Source: CAVVKW01 sp963749035
Lineage (GTDB): Bacteria > Verrucomicrobiota > Verrucomicrobiia > Chthoniobacterales > JAATET01
Length of the DNA stretch: 64,000 nt
Assembly: GCA_963749035.1 (NCBI GenBank)
Contig: CAVVKW010000004.1
Coordinates: 1,116,001 to 1,180,000 of the forward strand
Reading direction: 5' to 3'
Below are positions 53,601 through 62,307 of the stretch, one piece after another (positions within the stretch are counted from its first letter, which is position 1; each line of letters opens with the position of its first letter). The position numbers and the translations under genes are program-made. The notes below the pieces were generated by a model. It was given only the letters and a program-made list of their open reading frames with translations. It made no database searches and was not told where the DNA came from.

Positions 53601-53871
53601 CGACCAATCCCAGTCCGTCAATCTCTTCATCAAAGAGCCCGACCTCAAAGTCCTCAGCCACATGTATCGCCGAGCCTGGGCAACGGGTCTCAAAACGACC
53701 TACTACCTGCGTTCCACGAGTGCGTCGAACATCGAGAGTTCGACCAAAAACGTGAAAAAGGAAATCCGCGGAATTGCCGGTGGCCCCAAGCAAACGTTCA
53801 CCGCCGACGAAAAACTCGCCTGTAGCATCGAGGCCATGCGCAACGGCGAGGACTGCGAAGCCTGCCAGTAG
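50623..53871 (+). CDS. nrdA: Ribonucleotide reductase large subunit with multiple ATP cones
   Basis: The 1082-residue R1 protein is long because of its N-terminal extension. ATP-cone domains are visible around 155-250 (LNVRLIRRNGSVVPWIEDKI) and 265-365 (DSLVVVRTADGRSDFWDGTD), and a divergent one is likely in the first 140 residues. The catalytic barrel has the active-site segments SSCYLYKIDD, the NLCTEITLNT loop and PTATISNITG, with TYYLRS for the radical path. The C-terminal CEAC pair is the redox-shuttle dithiol. Together with nrdB it reduces ribonucleoside diphosphates aerobically. Confidence 0.96.
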   Translation: MIRKPTLEQDVVLKRIVTTPRSQKPDFAWREILPALEQPGIQVTHGAEERAFNLADVADEIGNALTDLLLSRDQEDIFTDKNRSLVATVAHSVAERLTEQVAEGRTLKLSENDLSLLIEKALIEIDAHDVAKSLVFSRSARGGLRVGPDDLKREPLNVRLIRRNGSVVPWIEDKIELAVRKSFLSEHEDGEPASAVAAAVTDRIRQVGQAFVHIEDVQDFVQEELMRQGYYKVAASYVLYRAHRAKLRDDEEAAPTEDEPQQDSLVVVRTADGRSDFWDGTDLKRRVAFATIGLDLNLNAEQIERELRRSIGAETTAEDLRKTIILNAKSLIDRDADFAKFAGRILLTYIYEEVLSWNIVTDGIEGLKELHVRAFKGYLRHGAAIERLSPKLLGYDLDKLAEALDPSADLDFDFLGISTLYDRYLVVDKTGKTPRRIETPQFFWMRVSMGLFIGEPSDREDWIIRLYGLYKGRRFCSSTPTLFNAGTPHSQLSSCYLYKIDDSIESIMQRGIAENAYLSKWAGGLGGSWTSVRGTGGYIKGTNGESQGVIPFLKLHNDQLVAVNQGGKRRGSGCAYLETWHNDIREFFELRRGVGDDRRRTHDLNTANWIPDLFMKRMEARQDWTLFRSNETPDLHDLYGRKFEERYVHYERLAAEGKIFGEKVPALEIWKSMLKMLLETGHPWITFKDPCNLRSPQDHVGVIHSSNLCTEITLNTSEEETAVCNLGSVVLDTHVRADGTLDFEMLRETVTVAIRALDNVIDINFYPTEAAKRSNLRHRPIGLGIMGLQNALFKRGHSFASPEAVDFNDEFMEAIAFCAYSASADLAAERGPYSTFRGSKWDRGLLPQDTIEILEQERGIKIDVPRGGKLDWTPVREKIKTHGMRNSNVLAIAPTATISNITGTTPCIEPSFMNLFVKENLGGKFPVLNTHLIRDLKSRGLWDEHMREQIKYFDGELEAIETVPDDLKEKYLTVFQIPYEFLVDAAARRQKWIDQSQSVNLFIKEPDLKVLSHMYRRAWATGLKTTYYLRSTSASNIESSTKNVKKEIRGIAGGPKQTFTADEKLACSIEAMRNGEDCEACQ

Positions 53872-53960
53872 GCGAAACCGGGATCTCCGCCCCCGATGAC
53901 CCCCAAGGCCTCCCGCCCGTGAATTCCGGGTCCCGCGGGCCCGAGCAACCGACGACTCAG

Positions 53961-54230
53961 ATGACCCCGACCGAGCTTCGCGACCAACCTTCCCCCGACG
54001 GCCTCTCGCCAGTCCTCGCCGCCCTCTGGCACGACAACCGGGGAGACTGGGAGCGCGCCCACGAACTCGCCCAGAGCGAAGACAGCTCGCAAGGAGCCCA
54101 CGTCCACGCCTACCTCCACCGCAAAGAAGGCGACGAATTCAACGCCCGCTACTGGTATTCCCGCGCCAATGCGCCCTTCCCGGACGTCAGCCTCGACGAA
54201 GAATGGGAGCAACTCGCCGCCACGCTCTGA
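53961..54230 (+). CDS. Small conserved protein of unknown function
   Basis: From ATG 53961 (MTPTELRDQPSPDGLSPVLA) the protein has 89 residues. The pattern ALWHDNRGDWERAHELAQ ... HAYLHRKEGDEFNARYWYSR is that of a small protein found in many bacteria, with no known role. It lies between nrdA and the PBP gene. No membrane or export signal. Confidence 0.7.
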   Translation: MTPTELRDQPSPDGLSPVLAALWHDNRGDWERAHELAQSEDSSQGAHVHAYLHRKEGDEFNARYWYSRANAPFPDVSLDEEWEQLAATL

Positions 54231-54319
54231 GCACCACCTTCACACTCTCGCCGCAGTTTCGTGGCCACCCGGGCCCCCTTTCCTTGTCACGTGTGCCGCG
54301 TTAAGGTCGACGTCGTCCC

Positions 54320-56269
54320 GTGCCGAGAAAGACACCTCCCAAGCGTGCCAAGAGCGCACCGCGAGCCAAGCGCCCCCGCAAAAGTTCGCCCACAACCCGC
54401 CGTCGTCCGTCGAAGAAAACTTCGACCCGTAGTCGGCGTCGACCCCGCCGCCGCTCCCGGCTCATCACTCTGCTCAAACTCGGATTCGCCGCCGGCTTCC
54501 TCTGGGCGCTCGGCGGCGCCGCGCTCTACCTCTGGTCGTTTACGTATGATCTTTCGAAGATCAACGACCTTCCCCAGCGCTCCGTCGTCCTCGACCGCGA
54601 CGGCAAATTCTACAGCCGTCTCGCTGGCGAGAACCGCGTGACCGCTCCGTATTGGGAAATCTCCCCCCACTTCATCCAAGCCCTCGTCACCCGGGAAGAC
54701 GCGCGATTCTTCACCCACCACGGCGTCGACCCCGTCGGCATCGCCAGGGCCGCCGTCCGCAATCTGCTTCTCGGAGGAATCCGGCAAGGTGGGTCCACCA
54801 TCACCCAACAACTGGCGCGCAACAGCTTTCCACTCGGCGGACGCACCTTTCAGCGGAAGCTCACCGAAGCCGCTCTCGCTTTTCGCATCGAGACCGAGCT
54901 CACGAAAAAAGAGATCCTTTCAGCCTACGTCAACCGCATCTACTTCGGCTCCGGCTACTACGGCATCGAGACCGCCAGCCGCGCTTACTTCGGCAAACCC
55001 GCCAAAGATCTGTCCCTTCCGGAAGCCGCCCTGCTGGCCGGACTGATCCGGAGTCCGACCCGCCTCTCCCCCTTCAACGATCTCGCCGCAGCGACCCGTC
55101 AACGCAACATTGTCCTCAACAGTATGCGCGAAAACGGCGTGATCACCGCCGCCGAATACACGACCGCTCGGGAATCCCCCGTCCGCCTGGCCGAGCGCCC
55201 GCCCTCGACCGTCCGCGCTGGCTGGGCCATGGAAGCCATCCAACGCGAACTCGACCTCGTCGTCCCCGGCGATCAACTCTCCGCTGGCGGGCTGACGATC
55301 ACCTCCACCATTGACCCGACGCTCCAACGCGCCGCCACGCGTATCGTTGCCGACCGCCTGACCAAGATCGAAAGCCAGGCCGGGTTCCCGCACGCTCCCG
55401 GCAAACTCGAAGCCGCCCTGCTTGCCATCGACAACCGCACCGGCGGCATCCGCGCAATCGTCGGCGGTCGCAGCTACGGCAGTAGCCAATTCAACCGCGC
55501 TTTTCAGGCCCGTCGACAGGCCGGCTCCACCGTCAAGCCGTTCGTCTTCGCCTCAGCCTTCGAACGCGGACTCAAAACCGGCGACCGCATCGCGGACACT
55601 CGCCTTCGACCCAACGAAATCCCGCGCGGGTTCAGCCGATACGATCCCAAAAATTCCGACGACGAATACAAAGCGTCCGTGACCGCCGCCGAGGCCCTCG
55701 TCGAATCTCGGAACACGTCGACCGTTCGCGTCGCCCTCCGCGCCGGAATCAACAACGTCGTGAACACTCTTCTCCGGGCCGGTCTCGGCCAAGACATCCC
55801 CGCCTTCCCCAGCGTCGCCCTCGGAGCCTTCGAAACAACGCTGAAAGACCTCACCTCAGCCTACACGGCCTTCAGTAATGGCGGCCAACGCCTCCACCCC
55901 ACCATCATCACCGAAGTCCGCAACGCCAGTGGACGCATCGTTTTCAAATCGACCGAAGCTCGGCTCCGATTTCTCACACCCGAAGCCACCCGGACCACCG
56001 ACGCGATCCTCGCCGACGTCGTCACCCGCGGGACGGCCGGCAGCGCCCGACGCCTCGGCCTGACTCGCCGCGCCGCTGGCAAGACTGGCACCACCGACGA
56101 GTCCCGTGACGCCTGGTTCATCGGATACGTCCGCTCCCTCACGTGCGGCGTCTGGGTCGGCCTCGACCAGCCGAAGTCCATCATGCCCGGAGGCTATGGC
56201 TCGACACTTGCCCTCCCCATCTGGGTCGACTTCATGGAAAGCGCACCACCGGCCCGCTACCCCGACTGA
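54320..56269 (+). CDS. Class A penicillin-binding protein
   Basis: The 649-residue protein starts at GTG 54320 with an extremely basic cytoplasmic tail of about 48 residues (Lys/Arg/Pro/Ser-rich), then one membrane helix (LLKLGFAAGFLWALGGAALY). The glycosyltransferase domain has REDARFFTHHGVD, GGSTITQQLARN and YVNRIYFGSGYYGIE. The transpeptidase domain has the SxxK motif in AGSTVKPFVF, SRN in VESRNTST and KTG in AAGKTGTTDE. It polymerises and cross-links peptidoglycan at the outer face of the inner membrane. Confidence 0.95.
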   Translation: MPRKTPPKRAKSAPRAKRPRKSSPTTRRRPSKKTSTRSRRRPRRRSRLITLLKLGFAAGFLWALGGAALYLWSFTYDLSKINDLPQRSVVLDRDGKFYSRLAGENRVTAPYWEISPHFIQALVTREDARFFTHHGVDPVGIARAAVRNLLLGGIRQGGSTITQQLARNSFPLGGRTFQRKLTEAALAFRIETELTKKEILSAYVNRIYFGSGYYGIETASRAYFGKPAKDLSLPEAALLAGLIRSPTRLSPFNDLAAATRQRNIVLNSMRENGVITAAEYTTARESPVRLAERPPSTVRAGWAMEAIQRELDLVVPGDQLSAGGLTITSTIDPTLQRAATRIVADRLTKIESQAGFPHAPGKLEAALLAIDNRTGGIRAIVGGRSYGSSQFNRAFQARRQAGSTVKPFVFASAFERGLKTGDRIADTRLRPNEIPRGFSRYDPKNSDDEYKASVTAAEALVESRNTSTVRVALRAGINNVVNTLLRAGLGQDIPAFPSVALGAFETTLKDLTSAYTAFSNGGQRLHPTIITEVRNASGRIVFKSTEARLRFLTPEATRTTDAILADVVTRGTAGSARRLGLTRRAAGKTGTTDESRDAWFIGYVRSLTCGVWVGLDQPKSIMPGGYGSTLALPIWVDFMESAPPARYPD

Positions 56270-56289
56270 ACCAAAACTTCAAGAACGCC

Positions 56290-57219
56290 ATGCTCTTCGT
56301 CGATCCCGTTTTCAAACAACACCGAACGGCCCCCGGGCATCCGGAATCCCCCGCCCGGATCGACGCACTCATCGCCGCGTTCGAAGTGGCGGGACTCACC
56401 ACCGCCTTCGACCAAACGGAGCCGCGCGAAGCGACGCTCGACGAACTCTTTCGCGCCCACGAGTCCACCTACGTCGAATCCGTCCTCGCGCGGATTGAAA
56501 GCGGCGTGGAATCACTCGCCGGCGGAGACGTCAGCGTCGGCCCCGCGTCGGGCCAGATTGCTCGCCTCGCGACCGGCACCGTTCTCGCCGCCACCGATGC
56601 CGTTTGCACCGGATCGACCCAGACCGCTTTCTGCGCCACCCGTCCTCCCGGCCACCACGCGTCCGCCGATCGACCGATGGGGTTTTGCATTTTCAACCAC
56701 GTCGCGGTCGCCGCCCGACACGCGCAAGCGGTTCATGGCCTCGAGCGCATCGCGATTCTCGACTGGGACGTTCATCACGGCAACGGCTCTCAGGACATTT
56801 TCTACGAAGATTCCTCAGTCTTCTTTGCCAGCACGCACCAAAGCCCGTGGTATCCCGGCACGGGCACTCGCGACGAGACCGGTCGCGGCCCGGGTCTCGG
56901 CACCACCTTCAATCGTCCGCTTCCCGCCCGCTCCGGCCGACGCGATATCTTCGATGCCTTCCAGCGTGACATTTTTCCCGCCGTCCGGGAGTTCGGGCCC
57001 GACCTCATCATCATCTCTGCCGGTTTCGATTCCCGGATCGGGGATCCGCTCGGGGACTTCACCCTGACCGATCACGACTTCGCCGACCTCACCGCCCTGG
57101 TCCGCGAGACCGCCGCGGAAGTCTGCAATGGCCGGATCGTTTCCGTGCTCGAGGGTGGCTACTCCCTCCCCGGCCTCGCCAGTGCCGCGACGGCACACTC
57201 CGTCGCGCTCTTTCGCTGA
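56290..57219 (+). CDS. Histone-deacetylase family hydrolase
   Basis: From ATG 56290 (MLFVDPVFKQHRTAPGHPES) the protein has 309 residues. The active-site region is FCATRPPGHHASADRPMGFC and IAILDWDVHHGNGSQDIFYE (zinc ligands Asp/His). Also present are IISAGFDSRIGDPLG and VLEGGYSL. Bacterial members deacetylate acetyl-lysine, polyamines or small amides; the substrate here is not evident. Confidence 0.92.
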   Translation: MLFVDPVFKQHRTAPGHPESPARIDALIAAFEVAGLTTAFDQTEPREATLDELFRAHESTYVESVLARIESGVESLAGGDVSVGPASGQIARLATGTVLAATDAVCTGSTQTAFCATRPPGHHASADRPMGFCIFNHVAVAARHAQAVHGLERIAILDWDVHHGNGSQDIFYEDSSVFFASTHQSPWYPGTGTRDETGRGPGLGTTFNRPLPARSGRRDIFDAFQRDIFPAVREFGPDLIIISAGFDSRIGDPLGDFTLTDHDFADLTALVRETAAEVCNGRIVSVLEGGYSLPGLASAATAHSVALFR

Positions 57220-57229
57220 AGGGGGAAGA

Positions 57230-57301
57230 TGGGTTGGCTGGGACTCGAACCCAGAACCAATGCCTTAAAAGGGCACTGCTCTACCATTGAGCTACCAACC
57301 C
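57230..57301 (-). tRNA. tRNA-Lys (TTT)
   Basis: On the reverse strand the acceptor stem GGGTTGG/CCAACCC, the D arm GCTCAATGGTAGAGC, the anticodon arm TGCCCTTTTAAGGCA with anticodon TTT and the T arm CTGGGTTCGAGTCCCAG are present. No CCA is encoded. Confidence 0.95.
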
Positions 57302-57399
57302 AAAAATCGAAGCGCGGTTTTAAAAAATTACCGCACCCCTTTGCAACCCCTAACCGCTCAAACCTCCGAGCGACTCCCCGCACCGCCCCCGCTCGACTC

Positions 57400-58401
57400 T
57401 CACCCCACCTCCGGCTTCGGCGCCCGCCCGAGCAGCTCCCACATGGCTTCCCGCGGAGATTTACCCTCGTAAAGCACCGCGTGAACCTGCTCCGTTACCG
57501 GCGCCTCGACCCCCCGGCGATTGGCCGCCTGCCAGACGCTGCGCGTCGTCGGCACACCTTCCGCAACCATCGTCATCGAAGCACTGATCTCTTTCACCGA
57601 CTCGCCGCGACCCAGCCGCTCGCCGAATCCGCGATTGCGACTTTGCTGACTAAAACACGTCACCATCAAATCCCCGACTCCACTGAGCCCAGAGAAGGTC
57701 TCGCGCCGCCCGCCCAGCGAATCCCCGACCCGCATCATCTCCGCCAGCGCCCGCGTGACGAGCGCGGCCTTCGCGTTTTCACCCATCCCAAATCCATCTC
57801 CCACCCCCGCTGCGATGGCGAACACGTTCTTCAACGCCCCACCCAACTGGATTCCCGCCACGTCGTCGCTCGTGTAAGCTCGGAACGTCACCGTTGAGAA
57901 CGTCTCCTGCAAGGGCGCGTGCAACTCCACGTCTTCCGCCCCGACCACGCAGGCCGCCGGCACCCCGCGCGCGATTTCCGCCGCAAGATTGGGACCCGAA
58001 AGGACCGCCATTCTTCGCCCCGGCAAGCACTCGCCCAGCACCTGACTCATCAAAAGACCCGAATCGTGCTCCAAGCCCTTCGTGCAGGAAACCACGACCG
58101 CCCGCTCGCCGACTCCCGACTCGCTCAGTTGCTCCGCCACCTCTCTGGTTGCTTTCGAAGGCGTCACCACGACCAGCAACTCCGCTCCCGCGACCGCGTC
58201 AGCGAGGTCCGCGGTTGCTCGGATCGATTCCGGAATTCTTACACCGCCCAGATACGCTTTGTTCGTCCGGTCTCGCTCGATCTCCGCCGCCACGTCCGGG
58301 TTGTGCGACCAGAGCCGCACGTTCACCGAATTCTCCGCCAGCAAAACTGCCAAGGCCGTCCCCCAGCCACCTGCCCCGATCACCGCTGCGTTTCTAAACA
58401 T
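57400..58401 (-). CDS. gpsA: NAD(P)H-dependent glycerol-3-phosphate dehydrogenase
   Basis: The 333-residue enzyme starts MFRNAAVIGAGGWGTALAVL with the dinucleotide-binding GxGxxG. The catalytic Lys region is VVVSCTKGLEHDSGLL and LGGALKNVFAIAAGVGDGFG, with MGENAKAALVTRALAEM. It makes sn-glycerol-3-phosphate for phospholipids. It overlaps plsY by eight bases, so the two steps of phosphatidate synthesis are co-expressed. Confidence 0.96.
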   Translation of the reverse strand: MFRNAAVIGAGGWGTALAVLLAENSVNVRLWSHNPDVAAEIERDRTNKAYLGGVRIPESIRATADLADAVAGAELLVVVTPSKATREVAEQLSESGVGERAVVVSCTKGLEHDSGLLMSQVLGECLPGRRMAVLSGPNLAAEIARGVPAACVVGAEDVELHAPLQETFSTVTFRAYTSDDVAGIQLGGALKNVFAIAAGVGDGFGMGENAKAALVTRALAEMMRVGDSLGGRRETFSGLSGVGDLMVTCFSQQSRNRGFGERLGRGESVKEISASMTMVAEGVPTTRSVWQAANRRGVEAPVTEQVHAVLYEGKSPREAMWELLGRAPKPEVG

Positions 58402-59032
58402 CCTTCGCCTTCCGTTTTACAAATTTCGTCTCCGTCCCTGCCAGCAGTCGTTTGACGTTTTCCCGATGCCGCCAGACTGCCATCGCCGCCATCAGCACCC
58501 CGACAACCACGTAAGCACCGTCCGACCCCGGCCACCCGGCCAGCCAAAGACCCGCGAGCGAGACCGGCACCATGATCGCGCACGTGATCGATGCAACCGA
58601 CACGTATCGAGTGGCGTAAAACAGCAGAACCCACGTCGCGAGCGGAATGACGAACGCCGGCCACGGAAATAATCCAAGGATCACCCCGCCCGACGTCGCG
58701 ATGCCCTTCCCACCCTTGAATCCCAACCAAACCGGGAAGTTGTGCCCGACGATCACCATCACCGCCGCCACGATTCCGGACCACGCAGGCTCCAGGTCCA
58801 GCGCATCCGCGACCACCGTGCGCGCCAGAAATACGGCTAAAAACCCCTTCGCGATGTCACACGCGAAACAGAAATAACCCCAGCCCTTCCCGAGAACCCT
58901 CAGCGCGTTCGTCGCGCCGATGTTCCCACTTCCCTCCTTCCGAATGTCGACACCTCGAACCCGACCGATCAGGTAACCACTGGGCACCGAACCCACCAAA
59001 TACGCTCCGAGGGCAATCAACAGGTAAAGCAC
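58394..59032 (-). CDS. plsY: Glycerol-3-phosphate acyltransferase PlsY
   Basis: From GTG 59032, with GGGG upstream, the protein has 212 residues and about five membrane helices. Conserved PlsY motifs are present: VGSVPSGYLIGR, KEGSGNIGATNALRVLGKGW, VGHNFPVWLGFKGGKGIATS. It transfers acyl from acyl-phosphate to glycerol-3-phosphate. A longer frame from 59101 adds a basic leader that PlsY proteins do not need. Confidence 0.94.
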   Translation of the reverse strand: MLYLLIALGAYLVGSVPSGYLIGRVRGVDIRKEGSGNIGATNALRVLGKGWGYFCFACDIAKGFLAVFLARTVVADALDLEPAWSGIVAAVMVIVGHNFPVWLGFKGGKGIATSGGVILGLFPWPAFVIPLATWVLLFYATRYVSVASITCAIMVPVSLAGLWLAGWPGSDGAYVVVGVLMAAMAVWRHRENVKRLLAGTETKFVKRKAKDV

Positions 59033-59114
59033 CCGCCCCTTTTCCCGAGCCCCCCCTTCGGACACAAGGAAAATTCGGGAATGAATTCTCGAACGCCGCA
59101 TCTAAGTTAGGCCC

Positions 59115-59672
59115 ATGAAACCTGCCATCATTGCCCTCGTCACCTTGTGCGTTCTCGTCGCCGCGGTATTCTTACTCACCATGTCGAACCAAGCCCACGC
59201 CGCTCCGGAAGAACTCCCCGACGAAGTCACGATCCGCTTCGCCGAAGACAATGGCCAACCCGGCCCCGCCAAACCGGTCCCCACCATCAAGAAATCCGAA
59301 GAGGAATGGAAAGCCCAGCTACCGGGCGAATCCTACACCGTCCTCCGCCGCGAAGGCACCGAGCGACCGTTCAGCAGTGACATGCTCAAAATCGACGAGC
59401 CCGGCCTCTTCCTCTGCGCGGCCTGCGACACGCCACTCTTCGACGAAGAGACCAAATTCGACTCCGGAACCGGCTGGCCGAGCTTTTACGCACCCTTCGC
59501 ACCGGAAAACGTCGTCGAAAAGACCGACCGCGCCCACGGCACGGTTCGCACCGAAGTCGAGTGTCCGCGCTGCGGCGGCCACCTCGGCCACGTCTTCCCC
59601 GACGGCCCCGCCCCCACCGGTCAGCGCTACTGCATCAACGCCGTCAGCCTGAAATTCGAACCAAAGGAATAG
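59115..59672 (+). CDS. msrB: Exported peptide-methionine (R)-S-oxide reductase
   Basis: The 185-residue protein has an N-terminal signal/anchor (IIALVTLCVLVAAVFLLTMS). The MsrB domain has zinc pairs CAAC and CPRC, FDSGTGWPSFY, GGHLGHVFPDGP and the catalytic Cys in QRYCINAVSLKF. It repairs methionine-R-sulfoxide in envelope proteins. Confidence 0.95.
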   Translation: MKPAIIALVTLCVLVAAVFLLTMSNQAHAAPEELPDEVTIRFAEDNGQPGPAKPVPTIKKSEEEWKAQLPGESYTVLRREGTERPFSSDMLKIDEPGLFLCAACDTPLFDEETKFDSGTGWPSFYAPFAPENVVEKTDRAHGTVRTEVECPRCGGHLGHVFPDGPAPTGQRYCINAVSLKFEPKE

Positions 59673-59728
59673 CCCATCGCGCCCCGAAGTGCGACGATCC
59701 GGCCTGAACGTTAGAACGTCAGCGCCGG

Positions 59729-60511
59729 ATGGAAACCAATCCCCTCAATCGTCGATCCCGGCACCGGAAACCCCGCGTGCTCCTCATCGACAACAGTAAT
59801 TCATTCACGAAATTCGCCGTCGCAACGGGCACTCGACTCGGCCGCGTCCATCGAATTCCGACGCCGTCACTCACCACGGCGAACCTCGCCGCTGAGTTCG
59901 CCGCCCTGCCTGCCTTCGACCGGGCCCTCCTCGCCTCCGTCGTTCCGCCGAAGGCGGCCACGATCCGCCGCGCCCTCCGCGGATCACCGCTCACGGAACT
60001 CAGCAGTAAAACCCAACTCGGCGTGGCGATCGACTACCCAGCCCCGGAATCGATCGGGGCCGATCGGCTCGCAAACTCCGCCGCCTGCGCGGCCCTGCAC
60101 GGCACTCCCGCCGTCGTGGTCGATTTTGGCACCGCGGTGACCTTTGACATCCTCTCGAGCGGACCCGCCTACATCGGAGGCGTCATCGCTCCCGGCCTCG
60201 GAGCGATGACGCATTACCTTCACGACCGGACCGCACTTCTCCCCGCCATCACGCTCCGAGAGCCCGCCCGCGCCGTCGGCAAGACCACCCGTGAAGCCAT
60301 GCTCGCTGGCGCGGTCCACGGCTACCGCGGCCTCATCAAAGAAATCCTCGAACAGATCCGCCGCGAAGCCTTCCCGCGCCGACGCCCGAAGATCGTCGCC
60401 ACCGGCGGTGACGCTCGCCTGATCGCCGGGGCACTCCCACTTTTCGACGTGATCGATCCCCACCTCACCCTCCACGGTCTGCGAATCGTCGCGGATCTCA
60501 ACCCCGCCTGA
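59729..60511 (+). CDS. coaX: Type III pantothenate kinase
   Basis: The 260-residue CoaX protein has the phosphate loop LLIDNSNSFTKFAV (usually DIGNT), the region IGADRLANSAACAALHG, the catalytic strand VVVDFGTAVTFDIL, GGVIAPGLGAMTHYLHDRTA, and TGGDARLIAGAL. It phosphorylates pantothenate, the first step of coenzyme A synthesis. About 15 basic residues precede the fold; ATG 59729 has no better alternative. Confidence 0.93.
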   Translation: METNPLNRRSRHRKPRVLLIDNSNSFTKFAVATGTRLGRVHRIPTPSLTTANLAAEFAALPAFDRALLASVVPPKAATIRRALRGSPLTELSSKTQLGVAIDYPAPESIGADRLANSAACAALHGTPAVVVDFGTAVTFDILSSGPAYIGGVIAPGLGAMTHYLHDRTALLPAITLREPARAVGKTTREAMLAGAVHGYRGLIKEILEQIRREAFPRRRPKIVATGGDARLIAGALPLFDVIDPHLTLHGLRIVADLNPA

Positions 60512-60524
60512 CCGCACCGACCCC

Positions 60525-61499
60525 ATGAGTCACTGGTCCTCTCGCGACATCGCCACACTTCGACGCCTCCGCACCGTTTTCCTCGAAGGCACCGCCCAGA
60601 CCGGTGACTACTGGAAGACACCCGCCGACCTCGAACTCTACGACCGCACCTTCGGCGAACGGATCGGGTGGAAATGGGACGCCGTCCTCGCCGAACTCGC
60701 CGCCCGCGACTGGCGCCCACGATCCCGCCGGCTCGTCGATTTCGGCTGCGGATCCGGAGTCGCTGGCCGCCGGGTCCTCGGTGCCTATTCCGGTTTCGAA
60801 GACGTTCATCTCACCGACCGGTCGCGCGTCGCCACGCGATTCGCGCTCGATCGTATCGTCCGCGATCACCCAAACCTGCACGTCCGAGCGGGCGATCACC
60901 CGGAGGTCGACTCGGACACCTTGCTCGTCGTCAGCCACGTTCTCAACGAACTCTCCGAAAGTGACGTCACCACTCTGCGTCGTCTCGCGCAATCAGCGGG
61001 AGAAATCCTCTGGGTCGAAGCGGGTTCGCACGCCGACAGCCGACTTCTCGTCGGTGCCATTCGCGAGCCCCTTCGCGCGTCCCATCGCGTCATCGCACCC
61101 TGCACCCACCGGGAGACGTGCGGGCTCCTCGCCCCACATAACGATCGTCACTGGTGTCACAGCTTTGCCAAACCGCCCTCCGCGATCTTCCAAACTGCGT
61201 CCTGGTCGCAATTCTCCAACGAGATCTCCATCGACCTCCGCTCCCTCCCCTACAGCTTCCTCGCGATGACGCAGCATTCCGAAGCCGCCGGACCTCCTCC
61301 CGATCACTCGCGCGTCATCGGCCGCCCCCGCAAATACAAGGGCTACCAGAAGGTCCTCCGCTGCAACGCGACCGGCGTCGAAGACGTTCGCTTTCAGAAG
61401 CGGGACTCCCGCGAAACGTGGGACTTTCTCACCGAGCTCCCCGCCGACCCGATTTACCGCGAGCCGTCGAGCCCCACTCCGCGGATCGCTCGCGGATAA
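60525..61499 (+). CDS. Rsm22-like small-ribosomal-subunit methyltransferase-family protein
   Basis: The 324-residue protein has a SAM-binding core (RLVDFGCGSGVAGRRVLGAY; LLVVSHVLNELSE). The Rsm22-type cysteine cluster is RVIAPCTHRETCGLLAPHND followed by HWCHSFAKPPSAIF, which in related proteins binds iron-sulfur. Rsm22 proteins associate with the ribosomal small subunit; bacterial roles are little known. It begins 13 bases after coaX. Confidence 0.8.
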   Translation: MSHWSSRDIATLRRLRTVFLEGTAQTGDYWKTPADLELYDRTFGERIGWKWDAVLAELAARDWRPRSRRLVDFGCGSGVAGRRVLGAYSGFEDVHLTDRSRVATRFALDRIVRDHPNLHVRAGDHPEVDSDTLLVVSHVLNELSESDVTTLRRLAQSAGEILWVEAGSHADSRLLVGAIREPLRASHRVIAPCTHRETCGLLAPHNDRHWCHSFAKPPSAIFQTASWSQFSNEISIDLRSLPYSFLAMTQHSEAAGPPPDHSRVIGRPRKYKGYQKVLRCNATGVEDVRFQKRDSRETWDFLTELPADPIYREPSSPTPRIARG

Positions 61500-61525
61500 A
61501 ATCTATCAGCGACGCGCGCCGGAAA

Positions 61526-62248
61526 TCAGTCGCTACCGGCAGCAGCCCGAGCCTTCGCTGCCTTCGGCCGGTCCGCCTTCGCACGACCACTGGCTCCCGG
61601 CGCAACGCTCCCTGATTTGCTTGCCAACGTGCGGGCCAGTTCGCGGTATCCATCCGTCGCCAACTCGATCGCGGCCCGGTTCGCGTCGTAGTAACCAGCC
61701 GGCAACTTGGCACCAGCCAATATCGCCCGCGAACCTGCTAACAGCATCGCCGAGCCCATCATGTCTTTCGAGTCCCGATCGAACAAAAGTCCCATCACCG
61801 AAGCCATCCCCTTCGCAACGTTCTCCAGATCTCCACCCTCCATCTCGATCATTCGCCACGCCAATTCGCTTCGAGCGCATCCGTCCGTGTTAAAGTCTCG
61901 ATCGAGCTGCTGACTGATCAGCACGTATTTCTCCTGTAGCTGCACGAGCCCGCGCTCGTCGTCACCCGGAATGCCCGACCCCTGCTTCATTGCCTTCACC
62001 GCCGCCACCTCGCTCTGAGCGATCCGAAAGCTTGCCACCGGCGAAAGACCGTATTGGTTTGCGTAAGTCCGGAAAACGTTGAGCACGGCGCTGAGTCCGC
62101 TCCCTTCCTGCTCCTGTTTCCAGGACTCAACCCTCAGCTTCGCCAGTTCTCGTGAATTGAAAGTCGCTAAATCCGGCGACCTTGGCCAGAGGAGGTAAAC
62201 GACGAATGCGACGACGCAGAGGAGGAAGATTTTTGTAATGGGGCGCAT
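61526..62248 (-). CDS. Membrane-anchored protein of unknown function
   Basis: The 240-residue protein has an N-terminal anchor (FLLCVVAFVVYLLWP), a helical body (YGLSPVASFRIAQSEVAAVK; ISQQLDRDFNTDGCARSELA) and an Ala/Lys-rich tail. No family is recognised. It is convergent with the Rsm22-like gene. Confidence 0.6.
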   Translation of the reverse strand: MRPITKIFLLCVVAFVVYLLWPRSPDLATFNSRELAKLRVESWKQEQEGSGLSAVLNVFRTYANQYGLSPVASFRIAQSEVAAVKAMKQGSGIPGDDERGLVQLQEKYVLISQQLDRDFNTDGCARSELAWRMIEMEGGDLENVAKGMASVMGLLFDRDSKDMMGSAMLLAGSRAILAGAKLPAGYYDANRAAIELATDGYRELARTLASKSGSVAPGASGRAKADRPKAAKARAAAGSD

Positions 62249-62307
62249 GGGAGGGACCTAATTAAGACCCGAAATTCTTCGTGCGCCAACGAAAATCCCG
62301 CGCGCGC

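Noticed and set aside
52432..53793. 453-codon reverse frame opposite the 3' half of nrdA
   Set aside because: Same reason: antisense to a conserved enzyme with biased composition.
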